Shown here one piece after another: positions 34,500 to 46,888 of a stretch of DNA of 64,000 nucleotides (positions within the stretch are counted from its first letter, which is position 1; each line of letters begins with the position of its first letter). This stretch comes from Phorcus lineatus (lineage: Eukaryota > Mollusca > Gastropoda > Trochida > Trochidae): NCBI GenBank assembly GCA_921293015.1, contig OV121098.1, positions 10,887,016 through 10,951,015 of the forward strand, read 5' to 3'. Both the position numbers and the translations under genes were made by a program. The notes below the pieces were generated by a model. That model did no database searches. It was given only the letters and a program-made list of their open reading frames with translations, and was not told where the DNA came from.

Positions 34500-35475
34500 A
34501 ACTATCAATTGTCTCTGTGTTCAGTCTGTGTTTTGGTTTTCGTCCTAATCTAAGCACAGTTGATGCTATATTTTCCCTCCATTCATTGATTAGTCGAACT
34601 CTAGATAGTAATAAGCGATTGTATTGTGCATTTGTTGATTTTAAACATGCTTTTGATTCAATTGATAGGTGTAAATAATGGTATGAATTGGCCAAATTGG
34701 GTGTCAGACGGAAGTTATTATTGGTTATTCGTTCTTTATATCTTCATGTAAGATCTTGTGTGAGGATTGGTGGTTTTGATAGTCAGTGTTTTAGAAATAA
34801 TCTTAGTCTAATGCAGGGGGAGGTCTTGTCGAGCGTTGGGAAATATTGTTAAAGAGCCACTTTGATACGAACCTAAATGTCATATGTGGTGATATAAAAT
34901 CAAAACATCTTAACTTTTCATGTCCAAAAGACATATATATATGACAAATACTGGTTTTCCATGAAAATCTAAATATAGCCTTATAAATGCACAGAGGTGT
35001 AGATATCATGTCCAATATACATGGGTACTAGTTATTGATGTTGTCGATACTTTTACATATTTAGGAATAGTTTTTAACTATAATAACTTATTCTTGATGG
35101 CTACATTGCAGTTGTCCGATCAGGGTAGGAAGGCGCTCTTTTCCATATATAATAATACTAGGTCATTGTCATTGAATCCCGAATCTCTTTTATTCGTCTT
35201 TGATTGTTATGTCGGCAGTATATTATTTATGCATCCGAGATTTGGGGACATAATAAAGGATTAAACATTGAAAGATTACAATTGGATTATTGTAAAAGGC
35301 TCTTAGGTGTTAAGATATCAACATGTAACTCAATGGTTTATGCGTAATTAGGTCGTTATCCGTTGCTATTTAAAAGACAATATAACATGGTTAAATATTG
35401 GTGTAAGCTTCTTGTGTCTGATAACAGTATTTTAAGAGGATGTTATGAATATCTTAATACTCTTATTTTATTGAT
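34500..35475 (+). mobile_element. Second LINE fragment, split by MITE M1
   Basis: The plus strand first reads 'FGFRPNLSTVDAIFSLHSLI' and 'LYCAFVDFKHAFDSIDRCK' (about 34525-34675), then 'FRNNLSLMQGEVLS' (to 34835). After the MITE it resumes at 'VIDVVDTFTYLGIVFNYN' and continues to 'LDYCKRLLGVK' and 'FKRQYNMVKYWCKLL'. The segment with the catalytic FADD is missing, so the MITE insertion was accompanied by a deletion or landed in an already deleted copy. Several stops are present; inactive. Related to but distinct from the LINE around it. Confidence 0.75.
34849..35035 (+). mobile_element. MITE M1 inserted in LINE
   Basis: Begins TTAAAGAGCCACTTTGATAC and runs through CATATGTGGTGATATAAAAT to TAGATATCATGTCCAATAT, the left module of M1. 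Its first 30 bp carry a deletion relative to other copies. LINE coding sequence lies on both sides. Confidence 0.8.
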
Positions 35476-35699
35476 ACAGACAATATCATGGATGACTACA
35501 CCAACTTCTAAATGCCTTTGAAGAAATTCTTATTTTATTGTCACCATGTTCAACATCCACAACCTGTACCAATAACGTTTTCATTACGTACCAATTATCT
35601 CTACAGATAAAGGTAATAAAGAATCAGTCTGGGTGAGTCCATTGTGTTGCAAGAGGTAACAAACTAGAGATTAGCAGTGCAGTGGACCATAAACTTGTA

Positions 35700-35762
35700 A
35701 AAAAAGGGGTAATGGGCTGTAGGGGTAATGGGCTGTAGGGGTAATGGGCTGTAGGGGTTATG
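35700..35762. repeat. 16-bp tandem repeat (GGGCTGTAGGGGTAAT)n
   Basis: Three and a half units. The same motif in reverse complement, once, forms the left bracket at 34223, so the array is an amplified terminal repeat. Confidence 0.8.
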
Positions 35763-35774
35763 GGGGACTACCGT

Positions 35775-35900
35775 TTTGACCTATATACTATTATGATAAT
35801 CCACCAGACCTTAAAATGTATTAGTTGTTATTTTCAACTAATATAAAGCTCATTAAGTCTTTATCTTTGTATTTAAAAAGAAATCTGCCTGTTTAGAAAT
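35775..35900 (+). mobile_element. Resumed LINE C-terminus
   Basis: 'YYYDNPPDLKMY', then 'FSTNIKLIKSLSLYLKRNL', aligns with '…YFNTYPSELKLAQLFTSKNT…' and 'CLAKYVFLVMKK' of the LINE at 4296-4595, continuing the tail that breaks at 34220. Confidence 0.7.
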
Positions 35901-37204
35901 GATATATGAGCACTGTGTGCAGTTTTTCCTGTATTAGCAATATTGGTCACGTGGCCCCGAATGCAAATAAACTTGTCACTTGTCACATGTCACTTGATAT
36001 CGTATTTGATGACAAATATCATTTAATATTCTATTTATCATTTAATTTCAATTTCACTGCCTCTCATGCCCAATTGCCCATGTACACAATTAATAAATTT
36101 GCCACAACAAACTAGTTCCAAATAACGAAAGCTAAAATCGGTTGCAAAATACAATATATCCCGTTAACACAAACCTATTTTTAAAAAAACGTTTAATAAA
36201 CTCAATTGGACCAATTATTTCAAACCTTTTTGTGTCAGCTTGACCTTCTGACGAGTGACCAAAAAGTATATCGCCACCGAGTAGAGTGAATGGCAGCAGT
36301 TGGGTTTTATGACAATAATGAAGAATGATGATGCCGTTGATTTCTTCAAATGTAACGTTGCCGGTGGGGTGAATTTCAATTTTAGGAAACTGACGCTTTT
36401 TTCTTCCGAGTTAATAACATAAAGTTTTAAATTTATCATATGCGAACGGAATCAAGCATCTATACACAAAACAAACATCTGTAGTTCCACGGAATCGGGT
36501 ATTCAAAACAAAGCTAATGAACTATAATCATATGTTTACGATCCACAACACAAACATGATTTGGGATATGGTCGACTTAAATCCCCAAGGCCAAGGTAAT
36601 CATAAGACATTTTCATATATAAGTGTTAAGCGCTCCTTGCAGGATTTGTAAAACTGCATGCATATGCATCCAGAGCATGGTTTTCAATTAAGCGCAACCA
36701 GCGAGGCTTGACTAATAGCACTGTGGTCGATATTTTCTCCTACAACGAACGCCCAAATGCCCATGAAATGTTCTTTGCTTGTTTGTTTATAGTTCAATAG
36801 CAATGCCTTGATTAAGGGATGACAGTTTCCATCCCTGTTAATGACCTTATGAGGCAGATAACTAAGACTAGATGAGGCCCTTAATTGCCTCCCGTGACCC
36901 CGGTTCCTACGCCTATGGTGTGAGTGAGGGCTCTCCTTGCTACGCTGAAATCGTGGCTAGACAGTCACTAGTCTGTAGAGTGATATTTACCGGTGTCCGC
37001 TTTTCTGTTGCCACTGGTGTCAGTCTAGCGTTGATATGATTGGTTGTGTTCTATGATAACGACATTCCAACGATATCCTTACTTCCTGGTTTGGACTGTT
37101 GATAAACCTGATCAATCGATCTCGCTGTTAAAACAAGTCAAACTGCATTACCGAGCTAGATATTGACTATGTATCGTGATGCGCAGGAACTCGGTATCAT
37201 GATT
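35901..37204. other. Nothing recognised
   Basis: No gene. 36840-37060 is somewhat less AT-rich but shows no sustained frame or domain. Confidence 0.35.
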
Positions 37205-37560
37205 TAAAGGGATAGTAGCATGGGTTTTTTAGCGTGATTTATTTCTGCTTATTTTCTCCGATATTAGTTTATGCCAATGTGTCATCTTCTGAGGGTTATG
37301 ATATATATCATTACTCAGACCGATCGTTCGTAGTCGTAGAGAAGATAAGTGTTAAGTAATAACCACTGGGGGCCATTTTTGTGTGAACACCTTTTAATTA
37401 TTCGAGATTTGGAAATAATTCGCATACTTTAATTAACCGATCCTGGTACGTTCGTTTTAAATTTGCTCTTTCGATTAAAATTGTTTCCTGCAATTGGGAA
37501 CATTTATTCAATTTTCGTGAGTTCGTCTTATTTAGCTAAAAAAAGTGCTACTTCCCCTAT
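37205..37560 (-). mobile_element. MITE family M4, full copy (reverse orientation)
   Basis: Left end AAAGGGATAGTAGCATGGGT; right end, reversed, AATAGGGGAAGTAGCACTTT, giving inverted termini of about 20 bp. The core (GGCCATTTTTGTGTGAACAC … GATCCTGGTACGTTCG) is the reverse complement of the cores at 50380, 53343 and 56005. Confidence 0.75.
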
Positions 37561-37624
37561 TAAACTGCCACATTAACGAGACTGCATTGCTTAGAATTGT
37601 AGCGACCTTCTGTAGATAGGGGGT

Positions 37625-38150
37625 CAGGGAAAGCTTTGTTCTTCTGGATTTAACAGCAGCCTTGATTTGTCAATCAAACAATCCCCCTCTACCGCCCTTA
37701 ATTCGGAGTTTGGTATCAGTGGATGTACCCTTGATTGGATTACTTTCTACTTATCAGGGAGATTACCTTCTATCTATCGGGAAGAAAACAGTCTGTTGCA
37801 ATCGATGACATCAAATCAGACAGAGTGCCTTTGCAGTGCGGTGTGCCACAAGGATTCGTGCTGGGACCGATTCTATTTACTATGTATACCAAATAATGTT
37901 GACGACACACAGGTCCTGGACACCTAACTCCCCATAGTGAATCCAAGCTCCCCTCTGTCATCCCTTGAGGATTGTCTTGATATCAGTCTTTGGATGCACA
38001 GACAGACAGACAGATTCTTTATTATAGTCTTACCTCGCATTTATGAAATACATATATACACACAAATTCATATTTTGCAGAACAACGGGCTTAAGCTGAA
38101 CAAAAACAAAACTTAAGTTATGCTATGCTATTTGGACTAAGACAATGCTT
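37625..38150 (+). mobile_element. CR1/L2-like LINE reverse transcriptase fragment
   Basis: The plus strand encodes CR1/L2-type RT blocks: 'LLDLTAALI' (frame-broken), 'FGISGCTLDWITFYLSGRLP', then 'VPLQCGVPQGFVLGPILFT' and 'DDTQVLD'. The last lacks the preceding YA of the catalytic YADD because of a small deletion. Next come 'ISLWMH' and, about 75 bp later, 'NGLKLNKNKT'; an AT-rich segment starting (AGAC)n is inserted between these two. At least four frame disruptions; inactive. Confidence 0.8.
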
Positions 38151-38334
38151 TCCAAAATAAATTAATTAACAAGCTCCTTTTTGGCCAAGAAGGAATAAAG
38201 TTTGCCTCCGCTTTGAAAACATTTTTCTCCAATCAGACTTCACTGAGACAGATATGCGGCGTGAGTAACATTTCATCTTTGACTGTACATTGAACATATG
38301 TCATATAGATAAAGGGCCATAGAAATACTCATAT

Positions 38335-38347
38335 TATTATTATCATA

Positions 38348-38379
<32 letters not shown>

Positions 38380-38385
38380 TACATT
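38335..38385. repeat. (ATT)n microsatellite
   Basis: Imperfect, then perfect ATT repeats. It may mark the 3' tail of the preceding LINE, but no unique 3' end sequence links them. Confidence 0.8.
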
Positions 38386-39859
38386 TAGTTTTTATAAAGC
38401 ATGTAGGTTCATGTTACCTACGTATTGCCTACGTTTTACTTACCATATCGAGTTCATGTTACGCGATGTCCTTGTATAAATATTAGTCTATATGTTGCGA
38501 CTGTTGTAAAATCAAATTGAATGCTGACTGCAACCTGGTTCCCGGACCTCGTTCCGCTTGCGCTACCGACTGTACCAAGTTGTGCTGATTGCCATGTTCA
38601 CTGATAATTGAACATATTACGCCTTGGCATGAAAGTTTATGAGTGTTGATTTTTTTATTACTCCAGCGAGAGAAAGAGTTACACATAATTTGCACGATTT
38701 TCCTCTTAAACAACGAAATACGGGACTACCGCTAACAAAATAGATTTGTTAGGCAAAATAGATACATGTAATTGCACGGGCATGCGAATATGGCAGATTT
38801 GTCACCGATTTTTCGTCACCATATTGGTAATTAGAATTATGTATCAGTATATAAGTTCATATACATAACGAATACCATCTCCTGTTAAAAACAGTCACTG
38901 ATTTTTTGACACGTTTAGGTGGAATATTAGCCCATCGACTATTAAAATATGACCAGTGGGCGTGGCTAAAAACAACTACATCAACACTTTTTTTCAAAGT
39001 TTTTATATTGTGATAGAAACTCCTAGTCTAAATTTATCTAGATTGATGCGTAAGCAAGAATATCAGATTTGATGTTTTCATTCTAACTAAAATATCATCA
39101 TCGTGTTAAATACGATCACAGTCCACAGTACACGCGACTGATTATTGACCAATGGACGATGAAGTTAGTTCACTTAATTTCTTAAATTCCGACGCGCGTA
39201 TGAATAACAAAAATTAACTTTTACTCCTAAAACACCACCCTTTTAGGAAATATACATATAGTATTAGTTTATAAACGAAATCCATTGTTGATGTTTGCGA
39301 AAAACGCAATTTTCAGTTGATATTCAGACAGACTGACTAAATATGTTGATAATTTCAGTGTTTTTTTATTGCTCATCGCATCGGAAAGCGTTGATAACCG
39401 GACCAAAAGATAATGATTGTGGTTCTAATTCCATACTTCCCTTTGAAATAATCCCCATCCTTAGCCCTTAATACTATTTAGATGCTGTTGATCGGTTGCC
39501 ATGGATACCAGAAAATATGTACCTGGTTGCTATGGTTTCATCGATATTAACACTCTTCATCACACAGAAATTGTTTTTATATGACACACTTGAGATTCGG
39601 ATATTTTTAACGTTATCAACAGTATTGTTTGAACTAAGAAGCCTCTCCTGCTGACTGGCTGTTTTCTATAATAAGTCCCTCACTCCTTCACATAGGCCTA
39701 CAATAGATAACTTATGAGCTGGTTTCAACAGGAATTAAACGAGAGACATCTAACAAAACGAATGTGAAATTTTAAAACAATTTTCATGAGCTTTGCTTAA
39801 AGTGATTGCAAACTTTGCGAAACGAATGGATTTTTATTCTCCATGTAACTTGTGCGATA
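38386..39859. other. AT-rich DNA, nothing recognised
   Basis: No gene or repeat family was identified. Confidence 0.35.
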
Positions 39860-40230
39860 TGGCAGACAATGTACAGTGACGTAATTCATTCTATGACGTC
39901 ACGAAAAACACAAGGGCACTCATATATTTAGCTATGATTTTCCCTAAGTATAGAGAATCTCACCGAAGTGTATTCTGATATCAAATATATCACACTTGGT
40001 GATAATAGGAAGAAATATTCGAGGGTTGTCGAGGATTATTTTACTTTAATTAACAAGTGTTGACATATCTGATATCAGTAGACACGAGAGGGCGATTCGT
40101 TTCATCATCTTGAATCATTCTTTAATAATTTTCAGTATGTAGAAAGAAACCACTGACCACAAAACTGCCATTAAGCATCTTGAATAGTGACGTCATAGCA
40201 TTGTGACGTCGTCAGCATAATGCATGTGAT
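39860..40230. mobile_element. TGACGTCA-rich foldback M5-related
   Basis: The arms 39895-40003 and 40047-40205 are imperfect inverted copies (TGATATCAAATATATCACAC versus GTGTTGACATATCTGATATC), bounded by TGACGTCA clusters near 39897 and 40190. The same inner block occurs at 20537-20610. Confidence 0.55.
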
Positions 40231-41554
40231 ACGAGAAATATGTATTTGAAATACTTATGTGCATATACATGCTTTGAATTTTTTTAATTCGTCCACTTCA
40301 TATTGAAACTTTATATAGTCGCTCAAGTCGTACAACTTAAGGTCAGTTCGATCATTTTAGCTGTATATGACATGACATTATTTGAAATTATTATAAAAAC
40401 AAAATAAGAATCAAATGTTTTAAATCAAAATCAAAATAATTCGAAATAAAAGCAAATACAAATTCAGAAAAGGAAGTCTTTTGGCGAATTCAAAATTGAT
40501 TCAGGGAATACCATTTGTTTTCGAGTTGATCCTTCAAAAGTGAGGGAAAAGAGTATTTTATGCCTGCTTCAAAGGAATGTTTCCCAGCGCACAGGCCAAG
40601 TTTAGCGTATTTAGCGGATATATATCACTCTCATTTTTCCCTAATTGCGATCGAAGCATACAGGGAAAACTGTGTATCTTATATCCTCTTCCAAACCCTA
40701 ATCTTGGCCTTTGCACAGTGTCATTTATGTCAAGGAAGGTTACCTGTCCATAATTACCTTTATTAGGCGAAATAGACGAGTAATCAGAATAAGAGATATC
40801 CTTTGATATTTCTATAAATTTTGTTGTTGATGAACAAAAAAATCATAAAATCGTTTGCAATAATTTTCAGAACTCTGGAGGCATTCTAGCCCTCAATAAT
40901 GAAGTTCAAACTACCCTACCCTACCCGAATATTCTGGGTTTTTTTGCGAGCGTTAGTCCTTACCACGTCATTTCGCTAAGACCGTGACGAAGAACACATA
41001 AAATTTCCCAGCTGAATATCCAATAAAAATAGCTAATAGCTTACGCTTTTCAAATACAGAAATAACAAAAAGGTGGTAAACTCAATGAAGAATGCGTCTG
41101 TCATAAGTATCGGCGCCGCGATGACTAGATTTCCGGTGTTTCGTACTCGCGATGGGATTGCACTTGATTCGGTACCTCATCGGTCTAAAACGGCATACGC
41201 CAATAAGCTGCTTCATCCAAAACTGTAAAACGGGCACAAAAATGAAAATCTTTGCAAATGCGACAGGAACTATTTGTGTTAGTGATCAGATTTTGTTCGT
41301 GAAGAATAATTAGTTCAGTTTAGTTGCCTTACAAAAATGAGACTATGACTTTAAGAGACACTGGTAGAAAGAGACACACTCATCAGTAAATATTTGAGCT
41401 TGACTTCAGTACAAACACATTTATGTCAAATAAACATAAATATATACCTGAACAAATTTGGAGGCGTTGTGTATGGATATATGGATGGATTAAAATAAAA
41501 CCAGGTTATGTTAATGGAAATAGCAACGGTGGACGGACTAATTTTATGATTTAT
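40231..41554. other. Nothing recognised
   Basis: No gene, array or paired termini were found. Confidence 0.35.
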
Positions 41555-43748
41555 GGATTGATGAAGACGGTGTAGACTGAGACTTCACATGATGGACGGA
41601 TGAAGATGGTGTATATTTAGACTTCACGCAATCGACAGATGGAGATGGTGTAGATTCAGACTTCACATGATGGACGGATGAAGATGGTGTAGATTTAGAC
41701 TTCACGCGATCGACGGATGAAGACGGTGTAGATTCAGACTTCACATGATGGACTAATGAAGATGGTGTGGATTCAGACTTCACACGATGGACTGATGAAG
41801 ATGGTGTAGATTGAGACTTTACATGATGGACAGATGAAGATGGTGTGGATTCAGTTTTCACACGATGGACGGATGAAGATGGTGTAGATTCAGACTTCAC
41901 ACGACTGACGGATGAATAAGGTGTAGATTCAGACTTCACTCGTAGAACGTATGAAGACGGTGTAGATTCAGACTTCACATGATGGACGGATGAAGATGGT
42001 GTAGATTGAGACTTCACATGATGGACGGATGAAGATGGTGTAGATTGAGACTTTACATGATGGACGGATGAAGACGGTATAGGTTCAGACTTCACATGAT
42101 GGACGGATGAGGATGGTGTAGATTGAGACTTCACATGATGAACGGATGAAGATGGTGTAGATTGAGACTTCACATGATGGACGGATGAAGACGGTATAGA
42201 TTCAGACTTCACATGATGGACGGATGAGGATTGTGTAGATTCAGACTTCACATGATGGACGGATGAAGATGGTGTAGATTCAGACTTCACATGATGGATG
42301 GATGAAGACGGTATAGATTCAGACTTCATATGATGGACGGATGAGGATGGTGTAGATTCAGACTTCACATGATGGACGGATGAGGATTGTGTAGATTCAA
42401 ACTTCACATGATGGACGGATGAAGACGGCGTAGATTGAGACTTCACTCGTAGGACGTATGAAGACGGTGTAGAGTCAGACTTCACATGATGGACGGATGA
42501 AGATGGTGTAGATTCAGACTTCACACGATTGACGGATGATTAAGGTGTAGATTGAGACTTCACTCGTAGGACGTATGAAGACGGTGTAGATTCAGACTTC
42601 ACATGATGGACGGATGTAGATGGTTTAAATTGAGACGTCACACGATGGACGGATGAAGATGGTGTAGATTGAGACTTTACATGATGGACGGATGAAGACG
42701 GTATAGATTCAGACTTCACATGATGGACGGATGAGGATGGTGTAGATTGAGACTTCACATGATGAACGGATGAAGATGGTGTAGATTGAGACTTCACATG
42801 ATGGACGGATGAAGACGGTATAGATTCAGACTTCACATGATGGACGGATGAGGATTGTGTAGATTCAGACTTCACATGATGGACGGATGAAGATGGTGTA
42901 GATTCAGACTTCACATGATGGATGGATGAAGACGGTATAGATTCAGACTTCATATGATGGACGGATGAGGATGGTGTAGATTCAGACTTCACATGATGGA
43001 CGGATGAAGATGGTGTAGATTCAGATTTCACATGATGGACGGATGAAGATGGTGTAGATTGAGACTTCACATAATGGGCGGATGAAGACGGTATAGATTC
43101 AGACTTCACATGATGGACGGATGAAGATGGTGTAGATTGAGACTTCACATGATGAACGGATGAAGATGGTGTAGATTGAGACTTCACATGATGGACGGAT
43201 GAAGACGGTATAGATTCAGACTTCACATGATGGACGGATGAAGATGGTGTAGATTGAGACTTCACATGATGAACGGATGAAGATGGTGTAGATTGAGACT
43301 TCACATGATGGACGGATGAAGACGGTATAGATTCAGACTTCATATGATGGACGGATGAGGATGGTGTAGATTCAGATTTCACATGATGGACGGATGAAGA
43401 TGGTGTAGATTCAGACTTCACATGATGGACGGATGAAGATGGTGTAGATTGAGACTTCACACGATGGACGGATCAAGATGGTGTAGATTCAGACTTCACG
43501 CGATCGACGGATGAAGATGGTGTAGATTGAGACTTCACACGATGGACAGATGAAGATGGTGTAGATTTAGACTTTACACGATCGACGGTGTGAGATGGTG
43601 TAGATTTAGACTTTACACGATCGACGGTGTGAGATGGTGTAAGTTCAGACTTCTTATGATGGACGGATGGAGATGGTGTAAGTTCAGACTTCTTATGATG
43701 GACGGATGGAGGTGGTTTAGATTCAGATTTTACTCGATGAATCACCAT
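41555..43748 (-). repeat. 39-bp minisatellite, about 56 units, one long minus-strand frame
   Basis: The unit is 39 bp (GATGGTGTAGATTCAGACTT, then CACATGATGGACGGATGAA). Being 13 codons, it keeps frame, and the minus strand reads the 13-residue repeat VKSESTPSSSVHH with S/Q, T/I and R/H variants. One frame runs from an ATG at 43748 to a stop at 41544, about 735 codons, interrupted by only two stops (near 42540 and 43470), each in a unit that otherwise fits. Units at the high-coordinate edge are most diverged (HHKKSELTPSP). The block at 42053-42400 recurs at 42677-43024, exactly 624 bp (16 units) away. No signal peptide, membrane segment or flanking exon was seen. Most likely a minisatellite; a decayed Ser/Lys-rich repeat protein gene is the alternative. 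Confidence 0.85.
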
Positions 43749-44194
43749 TTAAAGGTTAAAATATTAGACTCTGAAATGAAAACATGAATGGATATAGAAA
43801 ACTGAACTTGAAAGGATATGATGAAAGGGAGACTGATACAAATAAGTATTCTGCTTTCCTCAATAGACTGGCTTAGGCTTTTATGTTAAACATCTGGTAG
43901 ACAGCTGGTGTTATATCTCTAGTTAACTCAAGAGCCACTGCTGATTAAGAGGTTGACTGTCCCAAAGACTTAGTTTCCCTCGTCTTTTTAATTCCAAGAG
44001 GTCTCCAAAAGACTTCAGACTGATAGAAAGACAGCTTAGTGATATCAAGTATTATAATCTAAAGAAAATGTATTTTTTTATTTAAAAAATCATGCCGAAA
44101 CGATAACAATTCTAGGCGAATAAGTGAATTCTCTACTTTATGTATTTTTGCTTAGCGTTGAATGCAAATGATATGAAAAATAACGATAAGACCT
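43749..44194. other. Nothing recognised
   Basis: No gene or repeat family was identified. Confidence 0.35.
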
Positions 44195-44361
44195 GATAAG
44201 ACATGTATGTATGTATGTATGTATGTATGTATGTGTATGTATGTAGGTGTGTATGTATGTGTGTGTATGTATGTATGTATGGCCTGAAGAGGCTCGTTGA
44301 GCTGAAAGCGCTAGCCATTAAAATGGATTGATTTTCCTTCATACTTCATACTTCATACTTC

Positions 44362-44396
<35 letters not shown>

Positions 44397-44427
44397 TGTA
44401 TGTATGTATGTATGTATGTATGTATGG

Positions 44428-44468
<41 letters not shown>

Positions 44469-44580
44469 ATCTTCGGAAATTTTACAAGCCGTGGTATCAG
44501 GATGAATTAGGCCTGAAGAGACTCGTTGAGCTGAAAGCGTTAGCCATTAAAATGGGTTGTTTTTACTTCTAACTTCATAT
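44195..44580 (+). repeat. (ATGT)n and (TA)n microsatellites between two 70-bp direct repeats
   Basis: GGCCTGAAGAGGCTCGTTGA and the following GCTGAAAGCGCTAGCCATTA occur at 44281 and again at 44510. Between them lie TACTTCA repeats, a long (TATG)n (44365-44425) and (TA)n (44440-44468). A further (ATGT)n precedes the first copy. The 70-bp unit resembles the 3' end of a retroposon. Confidence 0.75.
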
Positions 44581-45644
44581 TTTTCTATATCTAATACCTG
44601 GGAGATGAACATCAATCTCTAGATTGTGAACTTTTTTCATACATTTAAAATTAGGGAATATTACAAGGCTTGATATCAGCTACTGTGCTACGACATTAGA
44701 TCAGTTATACAACTGTATCATACTTGATAGATGACAGGCCGCTGTTGTAAGAAGTTGTAACATTCCACGGACAATGGTTTTATGACGTCACAGACGACGA
44801 AATACGGTAACTCGAGCTGAAACAATCGGTCCTATGAAAAAGTGACATGTGCATATGTGCTCATATTGAAGATATGACATCACCTATGATATACCGTATG
44901 GGTAATAAATATCCTAAAAGAATTTTGAAATAATAACAAAATATTCCACTTGTAACAGTGGTTGGGTGGTAAACTAAATAGTAACATGAATAGCCTTAAA
45001 ATACTGTCACATTCTCCATAGATAACGCTTGGATACATTTTGAACACATTTTGAAAAAGATCAGAGTAATAAATTCGCCAATCGTGAAATATATTTTCTA
45101 CATTTTTATCTACCTAGTGAAGAAAAAACAAATAAACAAAAAGACAAACAAGTCTATATCTTCCTCGTTACGTTAACGTCAAATATCTACTTCAAATAAA
45201 AATTAACACAAATAGCTAAAAGATAATAAATATCGTGAAAAGCTATAGTTTGAAAATTGTTTAAACAAATAGTGCATGTTTCAATGTTTTGTAAATATAC
45301 GATAGCCTGGAAACATGATATAGTGAAGCTTTATTCTTTCATTCATCGATAGTGTTAGGAATATTCATTTCAATAATAGGCTCATTTGAATGCAGGGAGC
45401 TATGTGGACAATGGCATGTTGAATAAAGTACACATCGGTCTGAAGTCAAGTCATGTATGACTAATGTCAAAAATTTCCTCAGTTCTAAAGTCCTCGTCTT
45501 AAACTGTAAGTATACGCGAAAACAATTAATACATAAATGTCTTTTTCGTATGTATGATGTTTTTCAATTGGGTCATGGCTGTTGAAGATCAAAGACATTT
45601 CTATTTAATAATTTCGGACTATGTTTTCATGTATCAGTATGTAG
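44581..45644. other. Nothing firmly recognised
   Basis: Around 44780-44890 there are TGACGTCA and ATGACATCA sites like those in M5, but no paired arms could be traced. No gene. Confidence 0.35.
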
Positions 45645-45890
45645 TCATTAAAGGCACTAGTGCACGCTTTTACGGTTTAAATTGGCTATTTAAAGGTTTC
45701 CGAGGATTTATGCATTTACTTAAACTTTCTATCGATGCAATGAAATACGAAACATTCTTTATAATTTACCTGCAATCAACAATGAAAACGTTAAGACAGC
45801 CGCTGTCGGCTTCGACATATAAAAATCTATGGTTAGCTGTGCACAAAACGGATAAATCATTAACACTTGGAAACGGCTGAACTAGTATTG
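45645..45890 (+). repeat. Dispersed repeat M6, copy 2
   Basis: Starts AAAGGCACTAGTGCACGCTT and includes TACCTGCAATCAACAATGAA and TAGCTGTGCACAAAACGG. Matches 21640-21880 and, at its left end, 32588-32640. Confidence 0.6.
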
Positions 45891-46283
45891 TGTGCAGCTG
45901 TTGAATTTACCTAAACTCTGAACTGAGAACAAATTATGAAATATGTTTTCTGAAAGCAATGTTGTAAATTAACCGATTTGATAACACACTATTAGCATCG
46001 TTTTTAGATTGACCATAGCGGTTGCCGTTTCCGCTTTTCTGGTTATGAGGAAATATTTCCGATATCGTAGTTCATGCGGATTTAATGTAACGTAACATTA
46101 AATACTTCCGGCCTTTAAAGATCTTGTTATAGTATTTATGTATCCCATTTGGTATTCTCGACGTTACACCTGAAGGAATAAGTATAAATTCCGAAACGTC
46201 GTTAATTTCACAATAAAAGAAGATGTTATCCAAAAAACTTGTCTTTCTTTTGAACATATCTTCGTACTGCCGTCAAAAGGGGT

Positions 46284-46337
<54 letters not shown>

Positions 46338-46888
46338 TTCATTTTTTTTTATGGGTACAGCAGGTTTTCATTTCATCGATCAATGCATTTAGTTACAAAA
46401 GTACATTTGGTATGACACATTGACATAAATAGGTTGTGGCAGAATGAGATAAATTAATCATATTTACACTGTGAGTAGGCGTTAAGGGTAACATCTCATC
46501 TTGGTCAAAATACATCATTCACTTCCGACTTTTGAATTTCAGAATTACAGAAGTTGTTATCCTTTGCATTCACTTATACGCACAGAAACACGTTTCTTTG
46601 AAGCATGGTCATTTTTCATATTTGATATATTGTTGTACTTTATCATTTAGCAAGAATTCGTTACAATGTCAAAAATTAGTAATCATGCCTGTTTCATGTC
46701 TGTTCTGAATAATAATTTTATCACATGAACATGCATGCATTGCTTATGATAAACCGCATTGATAATATTGGTATATTTGGGAAAGTTAAAGTTAAAAAAA
46801 AATAAAGTAAAAAATATATAACTTTGCATATAGTGAGATCCAACAGAAGAGTAATGCACTGAAGTATATAAGAAACCAAGCGCGTGTT
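45891..46888. other. Mostly featureless; (TA)n at 46289-46334
   Basis: Apart from the TA dinucleotide run, nothing was recognised. Confidence 0.4.

Larger units (their letters stand above)
34223..35765. mobile_element. 1.5-kb insertion bracketed by inverted repeats
   Basis: CCCCTACAGCCCATTACCCC (34223 on) recurs in perfect inverted form over 24 bp at 35718-35741, where the motif is also tandemly repeated. The segment interrupts one LINE coding sequence: 'CPFYNVSRKQFLRLY' stops before it and 'YYDNPPDLK' resumes after it, matching the undisturbed order at 4296-4595. It carries a second LINE with a nested MITE. No transposase is visible. It could be a composite foldback element or a serial insertion. 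A TATAT near both ends may be a target duplication. Confidence 0.6.

Noticed and set aside
41555-43748. CRISPR-like array or a true repeat-protein gene
   Set aside because: There are no spacers: units are contiguous and vary internally. The long frame lacks a signal peptide, splice sites or flanking exons, so I list it as a minisatellite and only raise past coding as a question.
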